NCBI GenBank assembly: GCA_019054805.1
Contig: JAHQIY010000002.1
Location: 2,294,001 to 2,358,000 of the forward strand
Direction of reading: 5' to 3'
From: Brachionus manjavacas
Lineage: Eukaryota > Rotifera > Eurotatoria > Ploima > Brachionidae
Length of the DNA stretch: 64,000 nucleotides
Position 1 is the first letter of the stretch, and each line of letters starts with the position of its first letter. The notes below the pieces were generated by a model. It had not been told where the DNA came from, ran no database searches, and worked only from the letters and a program-made list of their open reading frames with translations. Below, in pieces: positions 11,301 through 24,807 of this stretch. The position numbers and the translations under genes are program-made.

Positions 11301-14300
11301 TTAAGATAATAAAGTTAGATGTTAATTTTGAATTAATGTGAAGGCAAGCATTGGAACAGACGTATGGCACAAATTGACCACACGTTTCCGGATAAGAAAA
11401 GGAAAGCGAATTTATTTATCTAGAGAATGAGTTTAATTTGAACCAATTGTCAAAAATAGTGTTTCAGATTTTTTTTTATGTTTTTTTAAATTATCCAGGA
11501 AACTATTCTTTGTCGAGGCTTTCAAGTATTATTAGACATGAAAATGTGGTCAATTGTGCGATAAAAAAATATACTATATGGATGAACGAAGAAATAGTAC
11601 AAAAAAGCACTTGAAATAAATTTGAAATGTTATTTTATTTGTAATTTAAATTGAAATACTCGAAACTAGAATAACAACTTGAAATAGATAGAATAGATTT
11701 TAAATATTGCTTGTCTAATACGATTTTAATTTAATTATCCAAAACACGAAAATAAAAATGTCATAGCATTGTAAGCCGCTAGACTTGCTCAAGTGGTCAA
11801 TAAAAAAATCAATTTAAACTCTCAAACTGTTCGCTCACAGGATTAAAGCGCTTTTTTGTTATGTCCGATTTACAGGATGTTTAAGCTAAATTGTCTTTAG
11901 ATTCTGTGTTTGTTAAACAGAAGGCCTTCAGGTAGTTAAAATTAATTAGCCTAAATCAAGCTAGAAAACATAGGATTTTAGCAAAATTTTAATGTTTTGG
12001 TTTTCTTGTGAGAAAGGAGCAATTATTACGATTCATTAAACTCGAATGTGTTTTATCGATTGATCATATTCCCTGTGCAGTATGTTTTAATTTTTGAAAG
12101 TGTTTGTTTAAAATATTTTGGCCTGCCAAACTAAATGACCAAAAGACGCTTCTTTATTATATTTAATTAAAAAGAATTCTCGTGCCATTGCAGGCTCATT
12201 CAACTGTCAAATTGAACAAAAGGAGTTTTCATTGATAAAATTATCATCGTATATAATTTTAAAAATTTTATTAACTTTAATTATCGGTTTCGGGACAGAC
12301 GGTTATCTTGTAACCCGTTGCATACACTCATTTATTATCAATCAATAAAATTTTACGACTCATCAGTATATTTTCATCTAAAAAAATTTATTTATTTAAT
12401 TCTATTTTAAATACGATTGAAAATCGGTATTTTTTGAGCTTTTATTTAAATTTATGCTGATATTTTTTTCCAAATAATAAATCGGAAGTTTTCAGGAGAG
12501 TTTATTTACTTTGAAAAATGAAAAATAATAAATACATTTTAGTATCATTAATTATTTTAAAGTGTTTAATAAAAAATAATTTTTTTTTTAAAGAACCTTG
12601 ATTAAATGTCATTTTTTCGAATTGATTTATTATATTAGGCCTTTTTAAAAATATCTCTACACGATCAAAGCTTTTTTTTCTCAATTGTCCTTGAACAAAA
12701 ATGAAACAGAATTTTAGCTGATAAGTATTAACAAGAAATCTAAAAATTATTATATATAAGTTTAATTTTATAGCCATACAAGACAAATTTACTTTAATTT
12801 TATCATCTAGTTTTATTTATGAAAAATAAATCAATATAATTTAAAATTGACCTAATACTTTGGTAATAGATATTTTTCTTCTTATGATTAGAAGTTTAAA
12901 AAGAGTATAAATTTTCTGTATCAGATTTAATTTTGGAAAAAATATTCAATTGTTTATGAATTTTTTTCTAATTTATTTTTCAAAAAAAAAATGTAGTTCT
13001 TTTAAATGGAGGCTTGTTATTCTAAATAAGCCATCAGCAAAAATTGATTGTTAAAGTTAATTAATGAGATTAATAGATAGAGGAATGATAAGAAAATATT
13101 CAAATGTCAAATTGAAAAAATTCGCTTTGCTTTCAATTTTAAAGATAAATAATCAATTGAGTAAGATCGGAAATTATCTTTTTTTATTCGATATTTGTTG
13201 CATAACATATCAACACGATTTTCCTTCCTATTTCAAGTGTTTTTCCTTCATTAGGACTATTTTTCCTTGTAGTGATTTAGAATTAATTATATTCGTTTAA
13301 AAAAAACAAATTACAAAATTCATGAGAAACAATTCTAATCAAAACAAAAAGAAAAAAGAAAACTAGAGCTGCTAAAACACATACTCGAAAAATTGTCGAA
13401 AAAATTCAATTGACACTGATCGAGCTTAATAAAAAATTGATCATTATTTTTTTTGAGGGATTACGTAACACAAGAAGGAAAATTTTCAAGGTAAAATAGA
13501 AAGGCATCGATTCGGAAACATGAGCTTAGTTTAATACTAAAATTTCAAGTCATAAGATTCTTTAGATATTTAGATAAGATCGAATGATTAGAGTTATTTA
13601 AGTTAAATTATCGTGGTCGATTTAGGCCAGCGAAAAATTTAATTCTTACGTGGCTCAAATCATTAAGATTATATCTAAATCGACCTAATCTTTAGCATAA
13701 AATTTCCTATTTAAATTCAAGAAAAACTTAAAAATTTATTTTAAAAATTGAATTTTTTATTTATTGTTGAATTGAATTTTTTCCCTAGAGATAAGTTTAA
13801 GCAGTTTTTGTATTTATCTGGATGATGTAAGTTAATTTATTAATCGGTCACTTTGCCTGAGTGTTCAGGGTAGCATTGAATGTTGACCGATTGATAAAAC
13901 ACAGAGCTATAATTAATCGCTAATAATTTCGTCTAGACTTCACCAATTCTGTTAAATAGATATAATTATAGAAAAAGCTTAGCTCGCATTTAAACTGCGT
14001 TTCGCCCACCTATAACAAATTACTCTTGTCAATAAATGATCTATAAAAATTGATTATTTCCACTCGATTTGACTTCCATTAGCTGCTTACATAACTGTTA
14101 TAAGCCACAAGGCGTTCATTGATAGCCAGATAACTACTATCAATAGTGGAAGCTAAGCTAAAAAGTTAATTTGAATTTTTTTTCCGCTGGCAATTCTAAA
14201 TCGATCGACTATCAGAGTTCGAGTTCCCAAAAGATAAAAATGATTAAAATTTATTTAATATCAAAAGTCTATAAATTATTTAACAATACGTATCAATGAT

Positions 14301-15393
14301 AAAGAAAAAATTTTATTTCTGTTAAATGATAGATTTAAATTAAACAACTTAATTCAATCAGCCAAGGATGCTGAGCAGATGCTAGATATTTGTTTGACAT
14401 AAAAAAAGCTTTAAAGTCATGAGCAGCATTTGAAATACATTATATCATGGCGTCTTTTTGTTTATGACATAGCTTCCGATTTTATATGGCTTTAAACAAC
14501 TTGAGTATTTCATAACAAAAACCATATAAATTATAAATCAAACAAGTTTTAATCGAACGCCAAAAATTAAATTAAAACGATATATGATACGGCTTAAAAT
14601 AGTTTTTGTTGTTTATAGTTCAAACAACTTTTAGTATTTCCCCTATTCTAATCTTGGCACTGGTTTTCAAAATCAAATAGGCAATCTAAGTTGAATTTTT
14701 TTTAATAAATAGTAATTCGAGTTAATTTAATTTTTAATTTTTTTAGCTGAGATGGGGAAATAGCAGTCTGATTCAATCGTATCTAAATTTAATTTTTCCA
14801 ATTGCATAATTTTTCTTAGGATCAAATTTTTTTTTAGATAGAGAATTCTCACAAGTTATATTTGCATCATTTAAAATTTTTCAATTGTTTGCTCGAAGGC
14901 TTTAAGCTCAATTTTGCCAGTTTTTTCTCCCGGATAAATAATCGATCAAATTTATCCGATTGTGTTTAATCTTTAATGTTTGCTTTGTCAAACAAACTTG
15001 TTCTTACATAGAATTTTGGTTCTTTTAGGCTACATAAAATTTTAACTTAAAATTATATAACTATTCTGTGCGAGTCTTAATTGTCTTGCTTAGTTTTTAG
15101 TTTTTAAAGTCAAAAATTTCAAGTATAATTTTAAGCAATTATTTATTAAGTAAGCTGAAAAATCAAAAATAATAATAACCAGAAAAAAAAAACTTTTTTT
15201 CGAGCCTTAAAAATATAATTTAAATTTCTTGATGAGTTTAAAGTATAAACAACAAGCCATTTCTACCAAGTCCGCTAAAAGTGCTATAACGCCACCATCT
15301 TTTTAAAATAAAAATTTTTTTAATAAATTTGTATTTTTTTTGGGTATTTATTAAAGAAAAAGTTGTAATAGTTTAACTGAAGCATGACTATTA

Positions 15394-15790
15394 TCATGCA
15401 AGCGCGTCAATGACGCCCTGTGGTAGTTTTAAAAATTTATCCAGTTTATTTTTGAACTCGTTCACGGTTTTGGACATAATGACTTCATCACGAAGCAGAT
15501 TCCATTGTTGTACTATTTTGTTGTTGAAAAATTCGTGACGTTGGTTTCAGCACCTGACGACCTGACGATCTCTTCTTAGTCCCTCTCTGTGACCGTACCG
15601 CTGGGGAATACGAATTGGTGTTATGTGCCAATTAATTGTTTAGATGCCTGATTCAAATTTGAAATTTTGAATTAAGTCACCACGCGTTCCACCTAAATTA
15701 AGCGATGTTAGACCCAGACCCTAACCCTTGAACCTTTTCTAGTGTATTCTGATCTTGTTTAGTGTAAGATTCAAAGAAGGTACTGCAAAT
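15394..15790 (-). mobile_element. LINE ORF2 C-terminal relic
   Basis: Reading the minus strand gives NTLEKVQ, then GGTRGDLIQ, then YGHREGLRRDRQVVRC, then FFNNKIVQQWNLLRDEV, then MSKTVNEFKNKLDKFL, ending PQGVIDALA and a stop at 15394. This is the standard C-terminus of Jockey/CR1-like LINE ORF2 (RxFFNxRIVxxWNxLP...SVNxFKxxLD). Frameshifts and stops interrupt it. The GTRGDLIQ motif is related to ARGDLIQ in the element at the left edge. No RT catalytic core remains. Confidence 0.75.
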
Positions 15791-18700
15791 TTAATCTGGG
15801 TCTAATATAACAAGTGTATAACTTTTTCCAGGTAAACGAATCCCGTGTGGTCAAAGTGCAAAGGCAAAGTTTATCATTGTCTCCGAGGTTTTATTCAAAA
15901 AATTTTTTTTAATAGAACTTAATACTATGTCAAAAGTAGATAAAAAATATTTTATTGCTATTTTTTTATGGATTTTTTTGAAAGGATGGTTTATTAAAGA
16001 GACTTATTTAGCAAAAATTGTAAGTATTCTATCCAAAACTCGAATATTTTAATATGAATACAACAAAAAAACTAATTACTAATAGCACTTTTAAGTAATT
16101 CAATTTTGTTTAGTTCCGAAGCCCAAGAACAAATGATACCTGATTTTTTCTGCATAAAAAACATATTTAATCTTTAAAATATTAGAAATTATTATCAAAT
16201 ATAATTTAAAAAAAAAAAAAAACATCATGTTGATAGCAATTGAAAGAATGTGTCTGAGACAATCAGCAGAACAAATATTTAAAAAATTAGTTTATTTATT
16301 GAGTAAGCAAAAATTGAGAGCTGAATAAAAAAATTAGCACAGATTTAATTATTAAACACCCGGTTCAGTATCCGAGTCTGACAAATTAAATAAAAATTAG
16401 ATTAAGTAAATTTTTTTAATAAAAATTAATAAGGCCGATGTTGTTATTTAGACAAAACGGTAGATTACCATTTATGCTCAAACAACGAGGCTACACATTT
16501 AAACAACGTGATAATTTCACTGGCTTAGAAGAGAGTATTTTTAAATTTGGGTTATTTCATGGCAAAAATAAACAAATTTAATAATCATTTTGTCATGTTC
16601 GAATAATATTCAGTCTTAAAAAACATTTTTTATTTAAAAAACACTTAAAAATAATTCTACTAATCTAAAATTAATTATTCCAATTTAAACGAAATTAAGA
16701 TATAATTTGTTTACAGCGGTCTCTTTGAAAATATAGGCTAAAATTGTAATTTTTTAACAGAAGGATACTTTAGATTGCAGTAGCAGTGGAAAAGTTTAGA
16801 CTTAAGTGTGTGTGTATGTGAGTCTGTCTGTGCTTTGTTATCTATAGTGAAAATAAAACAAAATTAAAGCAAAAAAAGCTAATGCATTATCAACTCTAGT
16901 CGTAGAGATAAAATTAAATTTGCCGAGTGCAGCGCTCTTTGTTTATATGGTTAAACCAGGCGTTTATCTGAACCGGCATGACTCACTTATTAAATTAATA
17001 TTTCAGCTTGACCAAGACTTAATAGAATTTTTAATTAAGCTTGTTCGATTTAGTTTGTAAGAGTAATCTCAGGTGAATTGTTTTTATTATGTGAATTAAA
17101 AAACGCTTGATCAATTGCATTGTTTTTGTTTCGTTTGTGATTATTGCAATTAACAATTGAATTGCAATAGCATATTTCTATCCATTAAGAATAAAATTAA
17201 TTTTGCAATATTACAATTTGATTTAAAAACTTTATTCGTTTTGGATTGCTGCATTGACCAGACACTTAAATAACACAAAATTTTAATTAATTTAGTTTTT
17301 TTTTTTGCATTTAATTATCGACTAAGAAATATTTCGTATGACTTTTGAGGACATAAATAAGTTGTCGATAAGGCACTATGAAATTCAGATATTAGGAATA
17401 CATTTTTTTTATTGATACTCACTTGTCAAACTAAACATCAAAGCATTTTGTTACAATTTTTTCTTTTTTTTGTTTTATTACACATCCTCGAAATATTAAC
17501 TAAAAAATTTATTAAAAATTTGTCCTTTTTTAAAAATGTACCTTTGGACCAAATCAATGCCAAGTAATTAGATTATTGCTCAAATAGTCAAGGAAATAGT
17601 GTCTTGTCTTGTTACATCCAAATTTTATTAAATAAATGCTTTAAATTAATTATATTATCTCATTTTAGGGCTTATAGATACTGAGTCTATTGACTAGATT
17701 TTTTGAATGAAATTCCAGGATTTTTTAAGACAAAGCTGTAAACATTTAATAGTTTAGTAAGCTAAAAGGTATTTAGTAACAAAAGATGGGACAAAGCTCT
17801 CTGGGATATGTTAAAATTGACACAAATTTTAATTGACTTCAAGCTGGATTTGATTCATTGTTTTCATTGATAAAATATAAAGCTGGATTTAGAAAATTTA
17901 ACTTTTTAACTTGAAAGATTAAGAGACTAAATTAGCTTCTACTTAGAATTTCAACAAGTTTTTTTTCTAGATTTTAACAAAACTACATTTCAAGAGTGCC
18001 GAGTGATTGAAAGAATTAATTTGTCTTATTTTGACTAAAAGATTTCGGTATTTTTAACAATAACAGACGACCTTTTTTCTTATTCCAGTCTAACTAATAT
18101 TCTCTCATTAATCTTTTTTTAATTAAAATAAAAAATATTTAAAACTGTATTGTAGCTAATAGACATCGATTACAAATTTTCAAAACTTATATTGCTAATA
18201 GCTTGATCTAGAGCTATAAATGTCTAATCGTTAATCGCTTAAATCTGCTCAATTTCAACTTTTTCTAATCGGTTTATAAAAAAAAAAATCAATTTTGTTT
18301 ATCCTCAGATTTTCACGAATAAAGACTATTCGGAATCATAAAATAATTCTGTAGGTTAAAGAATTTTTTATCTATCAAAATAAGTCAAATGGCAAGATTT
18401 TATTTTTATAAGAACACTTTTTTGCTTATTGATCATTTTTATTGAATTAATTCATAAAAGATCGTTGACCAACTTAAAGTTTTTTTAGTGAAAACTAGTA
18501 ATTTTAAAAGGCGTTTTATAAATCATGAATGAAATTTAAAATTGGAACTTTTTGAAAGAAATAAACAACGCTCATTTTTAAAATTGATTTTGTCAAAATT
18601 TAATAATTTTTTCGCCCATTTACCTATTCTCATTAAAAAAAATATTATCAATCAAAATCCTGTAATTTGATGTAAATTTGCAACAAAATGATTTATCCCC

Positions 18701-18939
18701 AGTGGTATTAGTATAGGTATAGGTGGCTTTTTTTGTCTAATTTTGGGTTTTATGAAAAATATGTAAAAATTTTGTTTCAATTCTACGTTAAATTACCGAA
18801 TTTTTAGTTAAATTTCATTTTAATTTCTTACTAAACACCCCTCTCAGTTCCTTCTAATTTTTTGTTTTACTTATTATCTGTATAATGAATTGTATAACAA
18901 AGTTAACAAGAATGTCTATTTGACTCTATAATCCTATCA

Positions 18940-19060
18940 GTTCTCTTATTTCTGTAATTTTCCTTTTATAGCGCAATGTGCTTTCATAGGCGATCTCATA
19001 GTATACCGCCTCCGTAAGCTTGCTTGCCGTAGCTTATTATTATTATTATTATGGGCGAAA
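18940..19060. repeat. Dispersed repeat ending in (ATT)n
   Basis: A locally GC-richer stretch with GTAAGCTTGCTTGCCGTAGC runs into an ATT microsatellite. A similar layout occurs at 62865-62995 (TCTAGCTTGCTTGCTTGTTG, then ATT-like repeats) on the same strand. The shared CTTGCTTGC core next to the microsatellite suggests the ends of one repeat family. No promoter boxes or ORF were identified. Confidence 0.3.
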
Positions 19061-21150
19061 ATTTTGATAAAATTAATTTTTAAAATCAGGACTATTTTTA
19101 TTAAAATAAAATTCAAAATTTTTAAATTTTTAATATTGAAATTTTTTTTAAAGCAATCCAAATTTATAACTCTCTTGAATTAATGGAAGCATTTAAAAAT
19201 ATTTTTTTTTTAAAAAAGTCTAAGTAGGTATGAAATTTTATTTTTATCTTCGATCAATTCAGTAAAAATGATCAAATATTAAAAAAAATTCCTCAATCAT
19301 TTCAACGGAATCAATCAAAATTTTTCAATCCAATTCTATCATTTTGCAAAAACTTAAAATTAGGCTCAATAATCGACCTTTATAATTTTAAATTTTCTAA
19401 TAATTTTGTTTTATTTAATATTATTTTTTAATTATGATTGAATTTTAGATTTTAAATATTTTTTGTGTGGCTTTTAGGAAAACCCCAGGGAACTCAGAAT
19501 TATTAATTTTAAATAGAAAAATTCAAACATTTCCAAAGTCTCAAATCAACCAGATGAAAAATATTCAATTAAATAGCTAATTTGGATAGATTAAAAAATA
19601 TGCTTTTATATTCTAGTTCCGTTCTAATAGTTTCAAATCGAAAAACGCCTGGCACTAAACGCTTAAAGAGATAAAATATTTTTAGCCTTGTTAGATGAGG
19701 ACATCCAGCTCTTGATTCGATTCAGCTGCTGTTCTTATTCGAATGAACAAATTTCAATAGATAGTTTCATTTTTTCAAAGCTTATGGCTTATATTGTTTA
19801 AAATTTACATGCTCGTGTTAAGTGTGCTAAATATTTTGAATTAATTTGAGAATCATTATAGCCGGGTCTTGATGGCCAATTAAATAAGCATTCGATGAAT
19901 TAGAAAGCTTGAATTTTTAAAATTTTCAACTAAATAGAACGATTAACGTTTTACGTTTTATTTTTTAAATAAATTAATTTAAAAATAAAAAGTCAAAATT
20001 TTTAATTGCAATATCAAAAAATACTTAAGTTTGTTACAATTTGTGAAATTTTAAATTTTAAAAGTGCTTGATAAATTCCGAAAAATGCCATTTTAAATAT
20101 ATATTCATTTTGGATTGCTAGTTGTCAACAAAAAAAATTAGAGACCGGAATTCATGGTAAATAATATTAGACTCTTTAGCACGAAATATAACTAAAATAA
20201 ATATGTCCAAGTTGTCACTCTAGCTTTTTAGCTAATTTTTGCTGAGCAAAAATTTTAACAAAAACTCCAAGGTCTGACTAGTCTAGCGCAGTATTTGCGC
20301 TCGGCAAGAATCTCAATATTTATAACCAAACATTGTTAATTAACTTATAAACAATAAGTTTAGATATCTCTCTATTTATACTTTAATTATATTTTTATTT
20401 AATTATCTACGATTGGATTCTGTTAATTAAATTTTTAAAACGCATCTAATGTTCCATGCAAATGGGCTCTTTGAATGTATCTAAAGATAACCAGATTAGG
20501 TAGCACTTGCAAGCGCTCATTAAATTTGACCTTAGAGTCTTGCTACTTGCACGCTTAAGTGATCCAACAGGAAATACAAATTTGTTAGGGGCACACGTTC
20601 TGTCAACTCGAAAAAATTCGCATACTTAACCAAGCATGAAACAAAAGATATTAAGATATAGCTTAATATGAGCTGACTGACGTCTTTTTATTCGGGCATT
20701 TCTTTATACTAATTAAAGGCCTTTGAGAAAGATTGATGATATTTTCTATTCTATCTTGTTTAAACATTCATTTGCTCAAATATTAGTTATTGAATCGATT
20801 ATCAATCATTCTAAAACCAACATTTTTGCTTAGCAAATTTTGCCTCCAAAGCCTAGCTAAACTATATTTGGAAAAGTATTAAATGCCCAATTATTGTTTT
20901 ACTCTATTTATCTTTAGTTTTACATTCTCAATTATAATGATTATTAAAAATTGATAGTTTAAAGTCGACAGAGCATAAAATAAATTTCCTTCGATTGAAA
21001 ACTTTTGCTTCGAATGATGCTTCAAAATTAAAAAGTTTCCAAATGCTGTTTGGTTCCACTTTTTCTTGCTATTTAAGAGTCAGACTCGTTTTCAACTTTT
21101 ATTTTCAATAGCCTATTTAGATAATTTGAAATGATAAACAACTAGTAAAA

Positions 21151-22400
21151 ATGATAGCCACCATTCAAATGTTTAACTTTATTTTATTTATCGCTTTTGT
21201 CTCATGTGTCATTGGAACCGGCATCAATGATCCAACTCTGTCAACAACTAGTCTAAATGTAAATAGAAATTTTATTCACCACAATGCTAGACATCATTCA
21301 CATCCGAGGACATACGAACAAACTGATGACTTCAATCAGCAAATTTTCATAAATCAGTCAAACAACATACACATATTGGCAAAGCATGGCCAAACAGTCA
21401 ACTTACCATGCCTTGTTTTCAAGCAGAAGCACCATGATCTATCCAATGTAAAAATAACATGCCATTTTTTTACCCTAATAAATATTATATTAATAAAATT
21501 CTAAAGATCTATACAATATGGAATAAACTGAATGAAAAACAGCGTCCAGTGGTTCTGAGCATTGGACACCAACAATTGAAGCAGGATATGAGATACAGGA
21601 TAAGATTGATTAATTTCAATAAGCATGCCAAAAGCCCGGATGAACCAGAACGGGCTCAAAAGAGATATGCAATTTTGCCTGGACACCAGCTTGACCCAGA
21701 CATGGCTACTGTACCCTCACATTTAAGGCACCGATATTTGATCCAAAATTGGCAGCTTGAAATTCGAAAAATAACTTTTGACGACGCTGGCACTTACCAA
21801 TGCTTGCTTCCATTAGTCAAACCAATAGTCAAAAATATCACTCTTCAAGTAGTGCGTAAGTGGTTATTTTTGTTTTTTTCAGTCCAGTTTTAAATTTATT
21901 TTCCCTAGCTGATTTGATTATTGAGCCAAGACAAGGAAGCTTTAGACAGGATGATAAAATAGTTATCAAATGTCGAGCTACTTTAAAGTATCAGCCAAAG
22001 CTGAATCATAATTTAAACCAAAGACAGCAAAAACCCAATATTCATTGGTATAAAGAAAATGAAATAATAAAAACTACTTCAAGTCGAAGTATTAACAATG
22101 GACCGCCTAAAATTGAAATAGATACCCAGCAGGACCAGGACGAAAATTTGCTGAACAGCATTTTGACCATTAACAATGCCAAGATTGATGACAGTGGCAA
22201 ATATAAGTGTATATATGACAATATTCAAGAACAAGTCGATGTAAAAGTTATTTATGATTGTAAGTTTTGTAGTTAATTTGAAAAATAAAAATTAATTTAA
22301 ATTGATAGATTATGAATATAAGAATTATTTATCAGCCGGCTCGGTTTTAAAGGCTAATTTGCTTACAAGTTTAGTACTATTGTTCGTTTTGTGGTTATAA
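21151..22400 (+). CDS. GPI-anchored protein with two Ig domains (IgLON/lachesin/DIP-like)
   Basis: A predicted cell-surface adhesion or recognition protein of neural type. Exons are 21151-21447, 21507-21855, 21909-22259 and 22309-22400 (1089 nt, 362 aa). Signal peptide at residues 1-22. Ig1 has C87, W104 and DAGTYQC ending at C198, with the family-like VVLSIG and WQLEIRKI strands. A short linker (VVPDLIIEP) leads to Ig2, with C237, W262 and DSGKYKC ending at C316. The small last exon encodes YLSAGS followed by a strongly hydrophobic end (LLTSLVLLFVLWL) at the extreme C-terminus, the layout of a GPI-attachment signal. Lachesin and IgLON members usually have three Ig domains, so this one is short; Dpr/DIP relatives have two or three. 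A His-rich segment (43-51) precedes Ig1. The precise subfamily is uncertain. Confidence 0.8.
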
Positions 22401-22753
22401 TCAGAAACTTGTTTCAATTGAGAATGCAAAATAAAATATTTATATGGAAGTTTGTCATTCAGAGTTGTTAATACCTAGTTCGCCATGACAACAGTAAAAT
22501 TAAAGAATTCGATCGATATGAAGTTGATTGTTTAAAATTTTGAAAATAATTTTTTTAAATATTTTGTCCTACCTCTGCTCTTTTGTATCGAACAAAATTT
22601 TTTTTGGTTTTATTTAAAAGTAATTGTAATCTTGTTTTCTTAGTCATATAAAATATTTTTTAAATAAATTTTTTTTTTAAATTCTTTGTTTCCCATAGAA
22701 ACTCGAAAGTATTTAATCCCGAATTTTTTTGATTTAATATTCCATAATTAAAA
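22401..22753. other. Intergenic, Ig gene to orphan gene
   Basis: About 350 bp of AT-rich sequence containing the Ig gene's 3' UTR (AATAAA near 22430) and the promoter side of the next gene. No other feature was seen. Confidence 0.5.
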
Positions 22754-23181
22754 ATGGAAACGTGGCAAACCATCAAAGAATACATCACAGATAGCTATTC
22801 ATTCATCACAAATGAAGCATGGCAGTTGGGTGCTGACACAAAATCCGGTTTTGGTACTTTATATACAGATATAGTCAGTAAGTTAATTTAAGTCTAATTT
22901 TTATCTTCAACATTCAAAATTTAAAAATTAAAGCCGAAACATCGGATGTTTTTATTGATATAGCTAATTCGATCACATGGGGACAGGAAGAAGAACCTGA
23001 AAAAGTTGAAACACCAGTGGAAGAACTAGAAACTTCAACGAAATCGGCTTTTTTGGAGGATGTTAATATTTCCAATAAGGAAAAAATTGAGGTTTTTGCT
23101 GTTGAATCATTTCCGAGTAAACAGAATCCTGAGATAGTTAATATCAAAGATTCAGAAAAAAAGAAAGAAAGCAATTTTTAA
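22754..23181 (+). CDS. Small two-exon orphan gene, acidic 123-aa protein
   Basis: I do not recognise this protein. Exons are 22754-22877 and 22934-23181, with a 56-bp intron (gtaagtt...ttaaag). Phase is preserved and the total is 372 nt. The first exon encodes METWQTIKEYITDSYSF followed by a short amphipathic stretch with ADTKSGFGTLYTDI. The second reads TETSDVFIDIANSITWG, then a low-complexity acidic region (EEEPEKVETPVEELE) and a lysine-rich end (EKKKESNF). There is no signal peptide or membrane segment. It looks like a real gene for three reasons: the splice donor is consensus, the first exon has no stops and balanced codons, and the composition changes sharply at the stop. It could be a fast-evolving cytosolic adaptor. 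Function unknown. Confidence 0.55.
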
Positions 23182-24645
23182 AATTTTTTTATGTTTTGAT
23201 GTTTTTTTTTGATATTAGGGTAAATTTAAAATTTACATTTATTTTTTTTTTGATCTAAATGACATATTATTTACGAGGATCTTTGAATTTATATGTAATG
23301 CAAAAATAATTTAAAAAAAGCTCGCTTTCTATACTTTTGATTTTATGTATCGTTAAAAGTCACTTTAAGGTGACCACAAATCTGAAGTCATTTAATTTGG
23401 CTTAAACAAAGATTCATAAAAAATTGTCATAACAACCATTAATTGTTTTTCTAAACAAAAAGAATAAAATTAATCTAATTAAAATAATTTATTCAGTTAA
23501 AGAAATGAAATATCAATTTTAATATTACACTTTTTTTTTAAATGATTTAATAAAGATTTTTAAATAAAAACTGAAATTTTTCGCTAATTTAATCTTATGC
23601 AATTTTTAAGAAATTCAATTAGAAATTAAGATTCAAATCAAAAATATAAAATTTGAACTAGACTAAAATTTCATTATGTGGAGAATTTTAATGTTAACTT
23701 TTAAAAACTAACCAAATAATTATTTTAGTTTAAAAAATTCAAGCGAAAAATTGTAAAAAGAAAACACTAATGTAAAGTGTGAATGATTCCAAATCACTGA
23801 AACACACAATTCACTCAAAAATTTTGAGTAAATCACTCACAAACATAAAGAAATGACTAAAAATTTCTAAAATATTTAAAAACACATAAAATTAATTCTT
23901 TCTCTATATGAAAATTTATCTATTCCAAAGATCTTTGATTATTAGTGAATTAATTTTTATGTTCATCATGAACAACAAAAAAAGTATTTTTTGTTGCTTT
24001 TAAAAATATCAATTTAAATTTTTTAAACTTTATTTAATCATTTTGAGGTGATTTTATCAGCATCAAAAAATGGCAAAAAAGGTGATTTTATATTTTCATT
24101 CAAATTTGACAGAAATAAAATTTAAGTTTTATTTTATCAAAAATTACGAAAAAATGTCTACTTTCTGTTCCTTATTGGTTTTATGCAAATTCTAGTAATT
24201 TTACGTTAATTTACGCAATTTAACGTAAAATTTACTTACCCAACTATTATTAATAGTTATTTTTTCTTTACAACAGTTTGATTATATTAAATAAATTATT
24301 TTAAATATAGCAGAATTTGGAATTGTTCTTAAATTTTAATTTTCTTTATAATCTATTACAAACAATAATTTAATCTTTCACAATTTCAAGAAAAATCCGC
24401 ATTTAAAACATGATAAGGATGAATTTATCAGATCTTGGCGTCCTTAAACTTCGTACAGCAATAAGCTTAATGAAACATCTCTTATTTTCAGTTTCATTGA
24501 GTTAAAGTGTGTTTAGTGTTTCTTAACTTCCAAATGAAATCCTTTGGGGGCGTCTTCAGATCGTACGGTATGTCTCAGAAGATCGTAAATCTTTTGAAGC
24601 TTTTATTGGAATTTGAGAGCAATTTGATTTTCCAAAAAGGTATTT

Positions 24646-24695
24646 GGTTAACGTTTTTTGGTTAACGTTTTTTGGTTAACGTTTTTTGGCTAACC
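24646..24695. repeat. 14-bp tandem repeat, three copies
   Basis: The unit GGTTAACGTTTTTT is repeated three times exactly (24646-24687), then GGCTAACC begins a diverged fourth copy. Nearby are further GGCTAACC and GGTTTT-like words (24700-24760), giving the local sequence a GGTTAAC/GGCTAACC pattern on both strands. Confidence 0.8.
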
Positions 24696-24807
24696 AGATT
24701 TTTGGAAAACCAATATTTGGCTAACCAAAATTTGCTTACCACAAAACCAAGCAAAACCAACATCACTATTTATGACTGAGTCAAGGATCTATTGGAAAGG
24801 ATCTATT

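Larger units (their letters stand above)
8327..21150. other. 12.8-kb gene-free region
   Basis: No open frame with domain character or plausible splice chain was found. The short frames present (for example 13064-13300) are AT-driven. Recognisable contents are a LINE tail relic at 15394-15790, a TG-rich run near 16806-16840, a 9-bp inverted repeat at 13842/13884, and a repeat with an ATT microsatellite at 18940-19060. The rest is unique-looking AT-rich DNA lying upstream of the Ig-domain gene. It could hold distal regulatory elements or non-coding 5' exons of that gene, but nothing in the sequence proves it. Confidence 0.6.

Noticed and set aside
13064-13300. 78-codon open frame in the gene-free region
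   Set aside because: Composition is that of random AT-rich DNA, with no domain, neighbours or splice signals in phase.
18946-19161. 71-codon minus-strand frame with Asn run
   Set aside because: The Asn run is a translated ATT microsatellite, and the frame lies within a dispersed repeat.
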